NCBI GenBank assembly: GCA_943787925.1
Contig: CALSOH010000002.1
Location: 496,001 to 560,000 of the forward strand
Reading direction: 5' to 3'
DNA length: 64,000 nt
Source of the DNA: TMED14 sp003507115
Lineage (GTDB): Bacteria > Bacteroidota > Bacteroidia > Flavobacteriales > Schleiferiaceae
The position numbers were made by a program, and so were the translations under genes. The notes beneath the pieces were generated by a model, which saw only the letters and a program-made list of their open reading frames with translations, did no database searches and was not told the origin of the DNA. Positions 1-9,831 of this stretch are shown here, piece by piece; the stretch's first letter is position 1, and each line of letters begins with the position of its first letter.

Positions 1-708
1 CAGCGGCCCAGCAGCGATATTTTGTTGGTCAGCGGTCAAACGGCCTCCGTCACGGCAAGCTTTCAGGGTTGGCTCAATGCCCTCTCGCTCACGTACGACG
101 TTCTAGACCTCAATGCCAACAGTGGGGAGGCGCGCCCCTACTTCTGGAACCCTACTTTTCGGCACATCTTGTCGCAATATGATCGGGTCGTCGCGATCAC
201 CAATCCGGACAATGCGCTCGACCCCGTGACGGGAGCCACCCAGCCACTCCTTGCCCATATGGCGCAAGGATTGCAATCCTTTACGAGCCAAGGGGGCAAA
301 TTGCTGACTACGACGTCCTTTGGGCCAAACACAGACTTTACCCCCTACATCGGCTCCTTCCCCATGGATGGCATTGTGACGTCCTCCGGACAAGTTCGCC
401 TGGTGCCTGATTCCGCCCTGGTTCCCCAGGTCACCGGCCCCTATCCCGACCTCCACCCTTCAAGTATTTTGATCGGCATTAGCCCCTTGGTCCCTTCGGC
501 GGATGCCGATATCTTTTACCGCGCCCAATTGACCAAACTCAGTGGCTGGCAGGGGGATAACTGTGTGGCTGTTCGCCGAAAATACCTGGGCAACCCCGCC
601 CATATCAATGAAGTTTTCTTCTCGGTCGAATTACACCGCGTCGCCGCCAGCAGTGCCGACATGGAGGACCTCCTCGAACAAATTTTGGTCTATGACTTTG
701 CCTGGTAA
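1..708 (+). CDS. C-terminal part of an unidentified secreted protein (partial)
   Basis: The frame is open from the first base, so the gene begins upstream of the window and only its last 235 residues are visible. The start of the visible part (a hydrophobic strand reading DILLVSGQ, then a run ending in YDRVVAITNP) has the alternating strand-helix pattern of a Rossmann-like or glutamine-amidotransferase-like domain, of the kind found next to peptidase modules in secreted proteins. That comparison is by eye and no catalytic residue can be named. The TonB receptor gene begins 17 bases before this stop, so the two are probably translationally coupled. A role in the same envelope uptake or processing system as the next three genes is inferred from position only. 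The in-frame TTG at base 22 is not a likely true start because coding continues before it. Confidence 0.6.
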   Translation, partial: QRPSSDILLVSGQTASVTASFQGWLNALSLTYDVLDLNANSGEARPYFWNPTFRHILSQYDRVVAITNPDNALDPVTGATQPLLAHMAQGLQSFTSQGGKLLTTTSFGPNTDFTPYIGSFPMDGIVTSSGQVRLVPDSALVPQVTGPYPDLHPSSILIGISPLVPSADADIFYRAQLTKLSGWQGDNCVAVRRKYLGNPAHINEVFFSVELHRVAASSADMEDLLEQILVYDFAW

Positions 709-3538
709 ATCCCTGCTGTGGCTCCTTGCCCTCTGCCTCCTTCCGCTCGCCGGATGGGGTCAAAAAACAGGTATACTTCGAGGCACCGTGACGGATGCAG
801 AGTCGAAAGAAACCCTGCCCAATGTTGGCGTGACGCTCGTTGGAACCTACTTGAATGCGGTCACGGACTTTGACGGGCAATTCCAAATACCCGGGGTGCC
901 CGCCGGCGATTACAGCGTGAAGGTGCAGGTGCTGGGATACGGCACCCAGATCCTCCATGGCATCCGTGTGGAAGCGGGAAAAATCAAAACCCTCACGGTC
1001 AAGTTGAGCTCCTCCGTCGATGTCCTGCAAACCGTGACCGTTCTTGGCCAGCGCGCCCAGGTAGACCTCGAATCTGCGAAGAGCGAACGCTCCATTACCG
1101 GGGACGACATTGCCCAGATGAATGTCCGCTCCGTTGAAGAGGTGGTCTCCCTGCAGGCCGGTGTCGCCAAAACCAACGACGGCATCCAAATCCGGGGAGC
1201 CCGTGTGTACGAAACGGAATACCTCGTCGATGGCATTTCAGCCCAAGATCCTTTGGCGGGTACAGGCTTTGGCGTCCGCGTTCAATCGTCGGCGATTCAG
1301 AGCGTCAAAGTCACGACCGGTGGGGCTTCGGCGGAATACGGTGGGGGCTCTTCGGGCGTCATCTCCACGCGCATTCGCGAGGGGGGCGATCGGCTCGAAA
1401 TTTCAGGGCGCTACCTCCGAGATTACTTGGGTTCGGTCCAGCCGGCCACCAGCTTCAATACCGACCAGGCGGAAGTGAATATTTCCTTTCCGCTTCCGGG
1501 CACCAAAAACAAGGTGACGGTGTTCAATTCGGGAACAATGGACATCACCGATGACTATTTCCCCACGGTTGCCACCCAGCTCTACTCTTCCCTCTTTCCC
1601 GCGGATCCTGCCCAATGGTCGCCCCGCCAAAGCAATAGCTGGACCCATACGGCCAAGATGGGCTGGCAGGTCCGCAGCGGTACGAAGTTGACCCTGACCA
1701 ACCAGCATTCGCTCAACATCAACCAAAATTCTCGCACCCTCCAGATTGTGGGATTTGACGCCATTTTAGCCCCTGGCTACCAATATGCTCGAAGTCGGAA
1801 TTTGGACAATGCGACCACCTACACGCACCATAGCAACCTGACGGCCCTCAACTTGACGCACGTTTTCAACCCCCATTGGGGCTTGACGCTCAGCGCCGGG
1901 CGCATGTTTACCAATTTGCGGGCGGATGCCAATGGTCGCCCTTTCCGCGAGGCAACAGTCGATCAGATTCTCGACGAAGACAACATCGCGTCCTACCCTC
2001 TTGAGGTGTTTAATCCGTATGACCCCAGCGGGATTTTCTACATCCGCCCAGGCGATGGATTGGTTAACAACGGGGGGATTACCTCGACGTGGCACGACCA
2101 CTACGCTCAAGAATATACGCTCCGTGGCAAGGTGAATTACTATCCCGAAAATCAAGTGCACCAGGTGGCCGCGGGCTGGGAGCACCAGTGGAATGAGTAC
2201 CAATGGGTGGATGTTACCTCTCCGTGGGTGGGCGCGCCGATCCAAATCAATGACAGCGTCAGCACCCCGAGCATTAGCATCGGATCGAGCAATGATATTT
2301 GGAAGGTCCAACCTCAAAAGGGCGGCGCCTTTGTCGAAGACCAAATTTCCTACAAGGGCATCCAGGCCAGCTTGGGAATGCGATTCAACTATTGGGCCCC
2401 TGGCGCCTTTGCCGACCTAGCCGTAGCGGATTCCACCGCCCCCGTCATCCCCGCTATCCGAAGTGACTACATGGACAAGACAATCGCCTTGGGCGGGCTT
2501 CGCTGGAAGGCGCGCCTACTGCCCCGGATCAATGTGTCCTTCCCTGTCACACCTAACAATGTGCTGTATTTCAACTACGGACATAGCATGCGTCTCCCCC
2601 ACCCGCGCTTTATCTATGCTGGCTTGGATCCCGTCTACCAAGACCGCAGCTTCTTGAGCTTCCTGGGCAATCCCGACTTGGATCCCGAAGTCAACGTGTC
2701 CTATGAGGTGGGCTACAAGGCGGCATTGACCCGTGATTTGGCCATCACTGTGGGGGCTTACAACAACAACCGCTTTGATTATATCGTCTCACGACGGGTG
2801 ATTGTGAAGGACCAAACCGGTCGCCCGGTCACCAAGACGATGTATATCAACCAGGATTACGCCAAGATTCAGGGCCTTGAGTTAGGTATCGACTACCGCT
2901 TTGCCCGTTACTTCCGCTTGTTTGGGAACGGGAGCTTTCAAATCGCACGTGGCAAATCCAATTCGGCCCGAGAGTCTGCCCTGCAAATTGAGCAAAACGG
3001 CGAGGTGTCCCTCACCAAGGAGAACTACCTCGCCTGGGACCGACCCTGGAGCACCAACTGGGGGATTTTCTTTAGCCCCGATTCTACCCTGCGCATCGGA
3101 CGTTTTTCGCTGGCTGGTTTGAGCGGCTACCTCCAGTACAATGCGTCGTCGGGATACCGCTATACCCCCTACGAATACACAGGGACGAATGACTTGGGAA
3201 GGCCGCAATACACCCCCTTGATCGATCAGTATTTACAGGCTTTGGCCCAACCTTGGCACAATTGGGATAGTAAATGGTCTTACACGATCATTCAAGGGAA
3301 GCGGCAGCGCGGCATAACCCTATCCGCAGAAATCAAAAACATCTTCAATCGTCGGAATTCACAGATTATCAATCCGATTACCGGTCGTGCCTATGAATAT
3401 GGGGATGATGTCCCCAACGAATGGCGAGACCCAAGACCTGAATATAATGGTCCCCAAGAACGGGGACTCGATCCGCGCGACCCTGCGCGCTATCAAGCTC
3501 CGCGTCAAATCCTTTACGGCATCACCTTTAAGCTATGA
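692..3538 (+). CDS. TonB-dependent outer-membrane receptor (SusC-like N-terminal extension)
   Basis: The 948-residue protein starts at the ATG at 692, which gives a clean signal peptide (MTLPGKSLLWLL, cleaved near AGWGQ). An upstream in-frame ATG at 542 would add 50 residues without signal character and overlap the previous gene more, so it was rejected. Residues about 26-110 form a carboxypeptidase-regulatory-like beta sandwich (GTVTDAESKETLPNVGV, DFDGQFQIPGV). Residues about 130-240 are the plug domain, with IQIRGARVYETEYLVDGI and a GGASAEYGGG stretch. The rest is a 22-strand-type barrel rich in aromatic residues and ending in FKL. Such receptors import large ligands across the outer membrane using TonB energy; the substrate cannot be told. 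No SusD partner follows. The stop overlaps the next ATG by four bases. Confidence 0.93.
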   Translation: MTLPGKSLLWLLALCLLPLAGWGQKTGILRGTVTDAESKETLPNVGVTLVGTYLNAVTDFDGQFQIPGVPAGDYSVKVQVLGYGTQILHGIRVEAGKIKTLTVKLSSSVDVLQTVTVLGQRAQVDLESAKSERSITGDDIAQMNVRSVEEVVSLQAGVAKTNDGIQIRGARVYETEYLVDGISAQDPLAGTGFGVRVQSSAIQSVKVTTGGASAEYGGGSSGVISTRIREGGDRLEISGRYLRDYLGSVQPATSFNTDQAEVNISFPLPGTKNKVTVFNSGTMDITDDYFPTVATQLYSSLFPADPAQWSPRQSNSWTHTAKMGWQVRSGTKLTLTNQHSLNINQNSRTLQIVGFDAILAPGYQYARSRNLDNATTYTHHSNLTALNLTHVFNPHWGLTLSAGRMFTNLRADANGRPFREATVDQILDEDNIASYPLEVFNPYDPSGIFYIRPGDGLVNNGGITSTWHDHYAQEYTLRGKVNYYPENQVHQVAAGWEHQWNEYQWVDVTSPWVGAPIQINDSVSTPSISIGSSNDIWKVQPQKGGAFVEDQISYKGIQASLGMRFNYWAPGAFADLAVADSTAPVIPAIRSDYMDKTIALGGLRWKARLLPRINVSFPVTPNNVLYFNYGHSMRLPHPRFIYAGLDPVYQDRSFLSFLGNPDLDPEVNVSYEVGYKAALTRDLAITVGAYNNNRFDYIVSRRVIVKDQTGRPVTKTMYINQDYAKIQGLELGIDYRFARYFRLFGNGSFQIARGKSNSARESALQIEQNGEVSLTKENYLAWDRPWSTNWGIFFSPDSTLRIGRFSLAGLSGYLQYNASSGYRYTPYEYTGTNDLGRPQYTPLIDQYLQALAQPWHNWDSKWSYTIIQGKRQRGITLSAEIKNIFNRRNSQIINPITGRAYEYGDDVPNEWRDPRPEYNGPQERGLDPRDPARYQAPRQILYGITFKL

Positions 3539-4560
3539 AGACGCGGCTCCTTCTCCTGTTGATTGGCTTGGCCGCGGGATCGCTCCACGCGCAACTCTTG
3601 CCCTCCTATGGGGGTGAACGAGCAGGGCAGTCTGCCTTCCCGTTTTTGAAGAACGATATGAACGTGCGTTCCGCCGGACTCGCTGGCGCCTCCGTCGCCT
3701 TGCCCGGAGATGCTTATTCCTTGGCCAGTAATCCCGCGGGCATCGCCTCGTTGAAAGAGGGTTCCTTGGCCTTGAGCCAACTGGGACTCGCTGGTGGTAC
3801 CCAAAACATGGGCCTGCATCTGACCTTGCCCCGGCGCGGACGCGATGCCGCGTGGGGCATTGCCATCAACCATTTGCAAACGCCGGGATTTTCGGAGCGG
3901 ACAGAATTTCAGCCCGGTGGAACGGGCTACCAACTCTATTCATCCCAAAGTAGCGTGGGGCTCAGCTACGCCCAACGCCTCAGTGAGCAATTCCAACTTG
4001 GGGTGACCTTGAAGGGCATTGGGGAAGTGTACACTACAGGGTCGCAGACAGGGGCCTACAGTGCGATGACCGCCGCAGCCGATGTTGGATTCCTCTACAC
4101 CACAGATGTCAAGGATTTACGTTTTGCGGTCGTGTTGCGCAATTTTGGCGGCTCTTCCGCGCTGCATGGTTCCTATTTACCTGTAGATTTTAACCGGAAC
4201 CCGACACAAGGACTCGAATCCAACACGTTACCCACAGAATTTGCTATGGGCTTGAGCGCGGTACCCTGGCGTCAGGGCGATCGCCAACTATTGATTGCCG
4301 CGCAGCTGGTCCACCCCAACGACAACGCCGAAAACTACCGCGTGGGATTGGAATATCAGTTCCATCCCCGTCTCAGTGCGCGGCTAGGGACCCGTCTCAA
4401 TCAGCGCGGGCAATCCTGGCCCATGGGCGGGCTGTCGTACGATGGGGGCCACCTCGGTCCATTTGGCCTCCAAGTTGATGTCGCAGTCCAGCGCACGGAC
4501 GCCTTGGGATGGCGCAATACCCTCGGTCTTGTCTTCACTCCTAAAACTCGTCAACCATGA
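3535..4560 (+). CDS. PorV/PorQ-family outer-membrane beta-barrel protein
   Basis: 341 residues with a signal peptide (MKTRLLLLLIGLAAGSLHAQ) followed by the segment SAFPFLKNDMNVRSAGLAGA and a DAYSLASNPAGIA motif. That motif, an 'AxxNPAG' loop just after the N-terminal strand, marks the FadL-like PorV/PorQ group of Bacteroidota. The remaining sequence alternates short amphipathic strands and ends in an aromatic-rich strand, GWRNTLGLVF. PorV and PorQ shuttle or process type IX secretion cargo at the cell surface; whether this member does so or is only a relative is not shown by the sequence. Its ATG overlaps the stop of the TonB receptor (ATGA) and its stop overlaps the next ATG (ATGA), so the three genes are translationally coupled. 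Confidence 0.82.
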   Translation: MKTRLLLLLIGLAAGSLHAQLLPSYGGERAGQSAFPFLKNDMNVRSAGLAGASVALPGDAYSLASNPAGIASLKEGSLALSQLGLAGGTQNMGLHLTLPRRGRDAAWGIAINHLQTPGFSERTEFQPGGTGYQLYSSQSSVGLSYAQRLSEQFQLGVTLKGIGEVYTTGSQTGAYSAMTAAADVGFLYTTDVKDLRFAVVLRNFGGSSALHGSYLPVDFNRNPTQGLESNTLPTEFAMGLSAVPWRQGDRQLLIAAQLVHPNDNAENYRVGLEYQFHPRLSARLGTRLNQRGQSWPMGGLSYDGGHLGPFGLQVDVAVQRTDALGWRNTLGLVFTPKTRQP

Positions 4561-5753
4561 AAAAGTGTTGGGCTTGGATCCTCGCCACGGGGGCACTCGT
4601 GAGCTGTGAGGGCTACTTTGGATCCAAAACAGATCTGAGTTTCATCGATGTGCCGACCTATTCGGTGCGAGATATCGCCTATGTGCCCATTCAGCCTGCC
4701 TTTGGCGGGTTTATCCATCCCACCGACCTCTGCATTGGATTCGATGAACTCCTCTATGTGGTTGACGAAGCGACGGAAGAGATTATCTGCCTCAATGAAT
4801 CCGGCGCCGAGCAGGGACGTATCACGATACCGGGGGTCCAAACGGTGCGTCAAGACCGCCAATTGGACCTCTTGGCCATTGGTACCCACGATACTACCAT
4901 CAATGGCGTCGCCTATTCCTTGGCCTGCCTCTACCGAATTCACCAAATCGGCCCTGGCGGGCAATATGGCCTGCCCTATGCCCACATCGTGCACAAGACC
5001 ATCCACCCCTTCTATTTCAAGAATACCTTCTCCACGTCGGATGCGCAGGTGCGCTTTGGCCAAGTGGCCATCCTAGCCAGCAATTCGGCGGAAAAAAACA
5101 ACCGCTATTATGTGAGTCGGACCGGTCCCAGCTCCAATAACGCAAACCAAGGCCCGGATGACGCCATCGTCCTGTTTGACCGCGATGACACCTATATTTC
5201 ACCCTTGAGTGTCACGACCTCCTCAGGTCTATTCACCAACTATTTCCAAGATCCCAAAGGCCTCGTCTCCTTTGCGCAACCCCCGCAATACACCGCGGCC
5301 ACCGGAGACGACTTTTGGTTCACCTCCCAAGACCCGAATCAGGCACTCCAAGTTCAACATATTAGCTTCATCGAAACGGAGTTTGGCGCGGACTACCGCC
5401 CGGTAATTTATGCCGGGGATAATAGTTTGGCCGATCGGTGGATCAACCAAGCGAACCGCTTTACGGATCCCTGTGCCATGACCATGGCGGGCGACAATAC
5501 GCGCTACTTGTTTGTTGTCGACCGGGAGAGAGATTCCGTCTACCAATTCACGGCCAGTGGACTGGAAGGCATTCCTCCCCCCCCTGCCTCTGGCGAGACG
5601 CGGTATACGCGGGTTTCCTTTGGCGGCGCGGGCAACGGCCCCATGCAGTTCATTGAGCCCTCTGCCGTGGCGCACTGGAAAAAAATCCTGTACGTGGTGG
5701 ACGCCGGAAACGGTCGCATTTCCCGGTTTAAGTGTACCCTCGATTTTGAATAA
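4557..5753 (+). CDS. Lipoprotein with NHL-like beta-propeller
   Basis: 398 residues. The signal peptide ends in a lipobox (GALVSC, Cys17), so the mature protein should be a lipid-anchored envelope protein. The body contains several propeller-blade-like repeats with patterns such as FDELLYVVDEATEEI, TRYLFVVDRERDSVYQF and KILYVVDAGNGRISRF. These match NHL-type blades in which a D-x-x-N/R turn follows a hydrophobic strand. The protein probably folds as a six-bladed propeller and serves as a ligand-binding or scaffolding partner. It is the last gene of the coupled TonB-receptor set (four-base overlap with the upstream stop), so it may sit on the surface next to that receptor. No enzymatic residues are recognisable. 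Confidence 0.75.
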   Translation: MKKCWAWILATGALVSCEGYFGSKTDLSFIDVPTYSVRDIAYVPIQPAFGGFIHPTDLCIGFDELLYVVDEATEEIICLNESGAEQGRITIPGVQTVRQDRQLDLLAIGTHDTTINGVAYSLACLYRIHQIGPGGQYGLPYAHIVHKTIHPFYFKNTFSTSDAQVRFGQVAILASNSAEKNNRYYVSRTGPSSNNANQGPDDAIVLFDRDDTYISPLSVTTSSGLFTNYFQDPKGLVSFAQPPQYTAATGDDFWFTSQDPNQALQVQHISFIETEFGADYRPVIYAGDNSLADRWINQANRFTDPCAMTMAGDNTRYLFVVDRERDSVYQFTASGLEGIPPPPASGETRYTRVSFGGAGNGPMQFIEPSAVAHWKKILYVVDAGNGRISRFKCTLDFE

Positions 5754-5796
5754 TAAATGCTAACACCGGGATAACGCCCGACCAATTTCTACGCTG

Positions 5797-5804
5797 TAAA
5801 TTTG
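5797..5804 (+). promoter_or_regulatory. Bacteroidota -7 element TAAATTTG
   Basis: TAAATTTG fits the TAnnTTTG consensus of the primary sigma factor in Bacteroidota. It ends only five bases before the ATG at 5810, so a transcript started here would have almost no leader. No TTG is seen at the usual distance upstream, which lowers confidence. Confidence 0.45.
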
Positions 5805-5809
5805 ACCTT

Positions 5810-8800
5810 ATGATGAAGAAAATCACCTCTTTGGCCCTCTGGATGACGGCCGTCTGCGCTTTCGCAGCGAACCACGCAGTATCCGTGGTCAACAACAGTT
5901 ATTCCCCAGCCACGCTGGCTATCACGGTGGGAGACACCGTAACCTGGACACAGGTCAATGGCGTGCACAACGTCAATGGTTCAATCAGCACCTTTAGTAG
6001 CAACCCTGCCAGCTTTGGCAACGGGGCGGCCGCTGGAGGCACGTGGACCTACCAGTATGTCTTTACAACGGCTGGAACGTACCAATACCAATGCGACCCT
6101 CATGCGTCGTTTATGACGGGGACTATCACCGTGACGGCCGCGCCGACCACGACAAGCCCCTGTTCGGACTTCTTTATTTCGGAATATGTGGAAGGGTCTA
6201 GCAACAACAAGGCGCTGGAAATCTATAATCCGACGGGTGCCGCAAAGAGCATCGCGGGATATACCCTCACTTTGTTCTCCAATGGAGCCACGACCACGAC
6301 CAACACCTTTGTTTTCCCTGCGGGCACCACCATTCCTGCGCATGGAACCTATGTCATTGCGCACGGTTCCGGTGTAGCAGCCCTCCTCGCCGTAGCAGAC
6401 ACGAGCTATGGCTACCCCAATGTAGTCAGCTACAATGGGGACGATGCGGTGGTTCTTTTGACTCCCACCAACGATACGTTGGATATCATCGGAATCGTGG
6501 GTGTGGATCCCGGAAGCAACTGGACTGTCGGCTCGGGCGCTACCAATGAACATACCTTGGTCCGCAAGGTGACCGTGGAAAAAGGCCAGCTTGACTGGGC
6601 GATTGGGGCGACCGAATGGGATGTTTATCCCCAAAATACTTTCACGCAGCTCGGCGCCCACACCTCCAACTGTGCAAACACGCCCCCCGCTTACGACATG
6701 ATTGGAGATTACACGTCCGTGGATGCCAACGGTGTGGCCGACAGCTTGACGGCCTATGCCCACTTCATCGGCACGGTATTCACGATTGACTACGACGGCA
6801 ATGCCGGCTACAGCTTCTACATCCACGACGGCACAGGCGGTATCAACGTCTACAAATCCAGCGATTTGGGCAGTTACACTGCTCCTACACGAGGAGACTC
6901 CATTGAGGTCTACGGCACCATCATTCAGTACAATGGATTGACGGAAATTGCGCCCGATACGATTAACGTTTTGGCCACGGGTGCTCCCATTCAATCTGCT
7001 TCGGTGACCACCACCTTGGGGGAAGCACAGGAATCAGAGTTGATTCGCCTGAATAATGTTAGCCTGGCAACGCCCAGCCAATGGACCAATAGCGGTTCAG
7101 GCTTCAATGTGGACGTCACAGATGGCACGACAACCTATGTAGTTCGCATTGATGCGGATTGCAACCTATACGGCACAGCCGCTCCCACGGGCAGCTTTGA
7201 TCTGGTGGGCGTAGGCAGCCAATTTGATAACAGTAGTCCCTACACAAGCGGCTATCAACTCTTCCCGCGCGATACCAACGACATCATTGTCGGTGGTACG
7301 GTGGTGAGTAATATCGATCCCATCGCCCCCTACAAATCTGTGAATGCCTCCGGCGTGGCAGATAGTTTGGGTGTCTCGGCTCGGTTCCGTGGCACGGTGT
7401 TTACCATCGACTTCGACGGCAATGCCGGCTACAGCCTCTACATCCATGACGGTACGGGGGGCATGAACGTGTACAAATCCACGGACATCGGATCCTACAC
7501 AGCTCCTATGATGGGTGATTACATTGAAGTATACGGAACCATCGCTCAATTCAATGGGTTGACCGAGCTCATTCCCGATAGCTTGACTCTAGTGAGCACA
7601 GGTTCCGCAATTCAGACACCTGCTCTTCCAACTAACTTGGGCGAAGCACAAGAATCCGAGCTGGTTCGCTTCAACAATATGTCTTTGGTGACGCCTTCGC
7701 AATGGACCAACACCGGTTCCGGTTTCAACGTAGACATCACCGACGGCTCCAACACCTACGCCATGCGGATTGACGCGGATTGTAACCTCTACGGCACAGC
7801 CGCTCCCACCGGGTTATTCGATGTCATCGGCGTGGGAAGCCAGTACGACAACTCCAGCCCCTATACCAGCGGCTACCAACTCTTCCCCCGCGACACCGCG
7901 GATATCATTCCCGTGGTGGCCACCAACCCCAGCATTCGCTTCGCGATGGCGGCTCAATCGGCCTTGGAGGGCAACGTGACCGAAACCATTCACTTGGTCA
8001 TCAACCCGACCTACGCTTCGGCTTCTACGGTGACCATTCGCCACAACGCGGGCGCCGGTTTTGTGGTTGGTACGGACGCGACGTTTAGCCCCAGCATTTC
8101 CGCAACGGGCACGAGCATTACGGTTCCTGCCAACGCAGATACGGTAACCTTGTCCATCACCTTGATCGACGATGCTGTGACGGAAGGAGACGAATCCATC
8201 GACCTCTTGATAGATGCCGCCGGGGTAGGCCTCCAAATTGGTGCCATCGACTCCATGCGCTTCACCATCATCGACAACGACATCATCATCCCCACCTACA
8301 CGATTCCTCAGATCAAGGGTCAAGACGCGAACGGGGTGAACGACTCCAACGGGGTCTACTGTAAGGTGATTGGCACCGTTCTCGGTGTGAATACGCAGAG
8401 TGCCAGCACGGGCAATGTCGCCTTCACCATCCACGACGGCAATGTGGGCTTTGGCGTGTTCTCGCCCGGCAGCTCCAACCACGGCTACTCTGTGAACGAA
8501 GGCGATGTGGTACGCATCATCGGTACCATTGGCCAGTTCAACGGCTTGGCCCAAGTGAATGCCGATTCGATCGCCGTAGTAAGCACGGGCGCTGCCCTGC
8601 CCACCCCCACCGCCATTGTGGCCTTGGACGAGAGCACCGAAAGTGACTTGCTCCGCATGAACAACGTCACCATTGTGAACCCCGCTCAGTGGACGAACGC
8701 AGGATCTGGCTTCAACGTCGATATCACGGATGGCACCAACACCATCCAGTTGCGCATCGACGCCGATGTGGACCTCTACAGCCAACCTTGCCCTGTGGGT

Positions 8801-9685
8801 ACGTTTGACGTGGTCGGTATTGGTGGCCAGTACGACAACAGCAGCCCCTATACCAGTGGCTACCAGATGCTGCCTCGTTACATCGCCGACGTGATCTTCC
8901 CAACGCCCATGTCCTATGACTTGGCCGTCACGGAAATCATGGCAGGTTCCAACGATCCCAACAGCAATGTCAGCGACGACTGGTTCGAAATCCTCAACTA
9001 CGGTTCGACCGCGGTGAATTTGGACGGGTTCTCCTGGGATGACAACAGCTTAGCGGCTGGCACTTCCACCTTCCAGAATGTCACCATCGCTCCAGGCGAG
9101 GCCATTGTGGTCTGGGCGGGTGTTCAGGCCAATGAAGGCGATTTCAAGGCCGCTTGGGGCATCAGCAACACCAGCGTTCAGATCATCTCTTCCGATGAGC
9201 TGGTCAATGGTGCCTACCCCTCCTTGAGCTCGAGCAGCGACGTCGTGGTTCTTTTCGACACCTCGGCGAACCCCATTGAGATTTGCAAGGCCGAATACAC
9301 CAGCACGCTAGCTGGTCGATCCGTCGAGTTTGATACCAACTGTACCTACCTCGGCAATGCGACCGTGGGCGTACGCGGTGCCTACACCTCAACGGGTACG
9401 GACGTAGGATCTCCGGGTAACCAAACGATCAGTGTAGGCGAAAACACCCTCGAAAAGGTTCGCCTCTACCCCAACCCGGCGGGAACGGTGGCGACCTTGA
9501 AGCTCCCCATGGATGGCTCTAAGACGGTCACAGTACTCAATACCCTGGGTCAACCCGTTCTCACCCAGCGCACCTCTTCCAATGAGCTTCAAATGAACGT
9601 GGCTTCGATGAAGTCCGGTATCTACATGGTCCGAATTCAAAGCGAAGCCGGTCAGCGCACGCTGCGCCTGGTGGTGCAACACTAA
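5810..9685 (+). CDS. Multidomain T9SS cargo: cupredoxin, lamin-tail, OB-like, Calx-beta, type A sorting domain
   Basis: 1,291 residues. A signal peptide (MMKKITSLALW) is followed by a cupredoxin domain at about residues 22-110 with a full set of candidate type 1 copper ligands (His in GVHNV, then C-D-P-H-A-S-F-M). Residues 118-288 are a lamin-tail domain. Three OB-like repeats follow at about 299-493, 501-703 and 829-1032, each with the pattern FTIHDG/YIHDGTGG then NGLxEL and ending in SSPYTSGYQ. A Calx-beta domain (707-825, with DDAVTEGDESIDL) lies between the second and third. A second lamin-tail domain covers about 1034-1200. The last 80 residues are a T9SS type A sorting domain (VRLYPNPAGTVATLKL, SGIYMVRI). 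Lamin-tail plus OB modules resemble secreted nucleases of the ExeM type, but no nuclease domain is present. Predicted cell-surface or secreted, function unknown. A rho-independent terminator follows. Confidence 0.9.
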   Translation: MMKKITSLALWMTAVCAFAANHAVSVVNNSYSPATLAITVGDTVTWTQVNGVHNVNGSISTFSSNPASFGNGAAAGGTWTYQYVFTTAGTYQYQCDPHASFMTGTITVTAAPTTTSPCSDFFISEYVEGSSNNKALEIYNPTGAAKSIAGYTLTLFSNGATTTTNTFVFPAGTTIPAHGTYVIAHGSGVAALLAVADTSYGYPNVVSYNGDDAVVLLTPTNDTLDIIGIVGVDPGSNWTVGSGATNEHTLVRKVTVEKGQLDWAIGATEWDVYPQNTFTQLGAHTSNCANTPPAYDMIGDYTSVDANGVADSLTAYAHFIGTVFTIDYDGNAGYSFYIHDGTGGINVYKSSDLGSYTAPTRGDSIEVYGTIIQYNGLTEIAPDTINVLATGAPIQSASVTTTLGEAQESELIRLNNVSLATPSQWTNSGSGFNVDVTDGTTTYVVRIDADCNLYGTAAPTGSFDLVGVGSQFDNSSPYTSGYQLFPRDTNDIIVGGTVVSNIDPIAPYKSVNASGVADSLGVSARFRGTVFTIDFDGNAGYSLYIHDGTGGMNVYKSTDIGSYTAPMMGDYIEVYGTIAQFNGLTELIPDSLTLVSTGSAIQTPALPTNLGEAQESELVRFNNMSLVTPSQWTNTGSGFNVDITDGSNTYAMRIDADCNLYGTAAPTGLFDVIGVGSQYDNSSPYTSGYQLFPRDTADIIPVVATNPSIRFAMAAQSALEGNVTETIHLVINPTYASASTVTIRHNAGAGFVVGTDATFSPSISATGTSITVPANADTVTLSITLIDDAVTEGDESIDLLIDAAGVGLQIGAIDSMRFTIIDNDIIIPTYTIPQIKGQDANGVNDSNGVYCKVIGTVLGVNTQSASTGNVAFTIHDGNVGFGVFSPGSSNHGYSVNEGDVVRIIGTIGQFNGLAQVNADSIAVVSTGAALPTPTAIVALDESTESDLLRMNNVTIVNPAQWTNAGSGFNVDITDGTNTIQLRIDADVDLYSQPCPVGTFDVVGIGGQYDNSSPYTSGYQMLPRYIADVIFPTPMSYDLAVTEIMAGSNDPNSNVSDDWFEILNYGSTAVNLDGFSWDDNSLAAGTSTFQNVTIAPGEAIVVWAGVQANEGDFKAAWGISNTSVQIISSDELVNGAYPSLSSSSDVVVLFDTSANPIEICKAEYTSTLAGRSVEFDTNCTYLGNATVGVRGAYTSTGTDVGSPGNQTISVGENTLEKVRLYPNPAGTVATLKLPMDGSKTVTVLNTLGQPVLTQRTSSNELQMNVASMKSGIYMVRIQSEAGQRTLRLVVQH

Positions 9686-9706
9686 TTGTTTCGATCCCGA
9701 AAGCAC

Positions 9707-9735
9707 AAAGCCGGTCCGAAAGGGCCGGCTTTTTT
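9707..9735 (+). terminator. Rho-independent terminator after the T9SS cargo gene
   Basis: An 11-base stem (AAAGCCGGTCC with GGGCCGGCTTT, one G-T pair) closes on a GAAA loop and runs into a T tract. It lies 22 bases after the stop of the large cargo gene. Confidence 0.85.
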
Positions 9736-9831
9736 ATGCCCTGCTTCCGCCAGAGCAAGCTCCGCTGCTGAGCGGGATAACCCTCCCCCCGGTCAGGTGA
9801 TCCCGGGGCGGGGGTGTCTCACCCAAAAAAC

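Noticed and set aside
542..691. Earlier start for the TonB receptor at 542
   Set aside because: The extra 50 residues have no signal peptide character and overlap the upstream coding frame; the ATG at 692 starts a proper signal peptide.
5981..8785. Long open frames on the minus strand (for example 5981-6994 and 7814-8785)
   Set aside because: They lie opposite the T9SS cargo gene, lack signal, domains or promoter, and contain the Val/Gly/His/Arg-rich composition expected from the complement of a Thr/Asn/Asp-rich gene.
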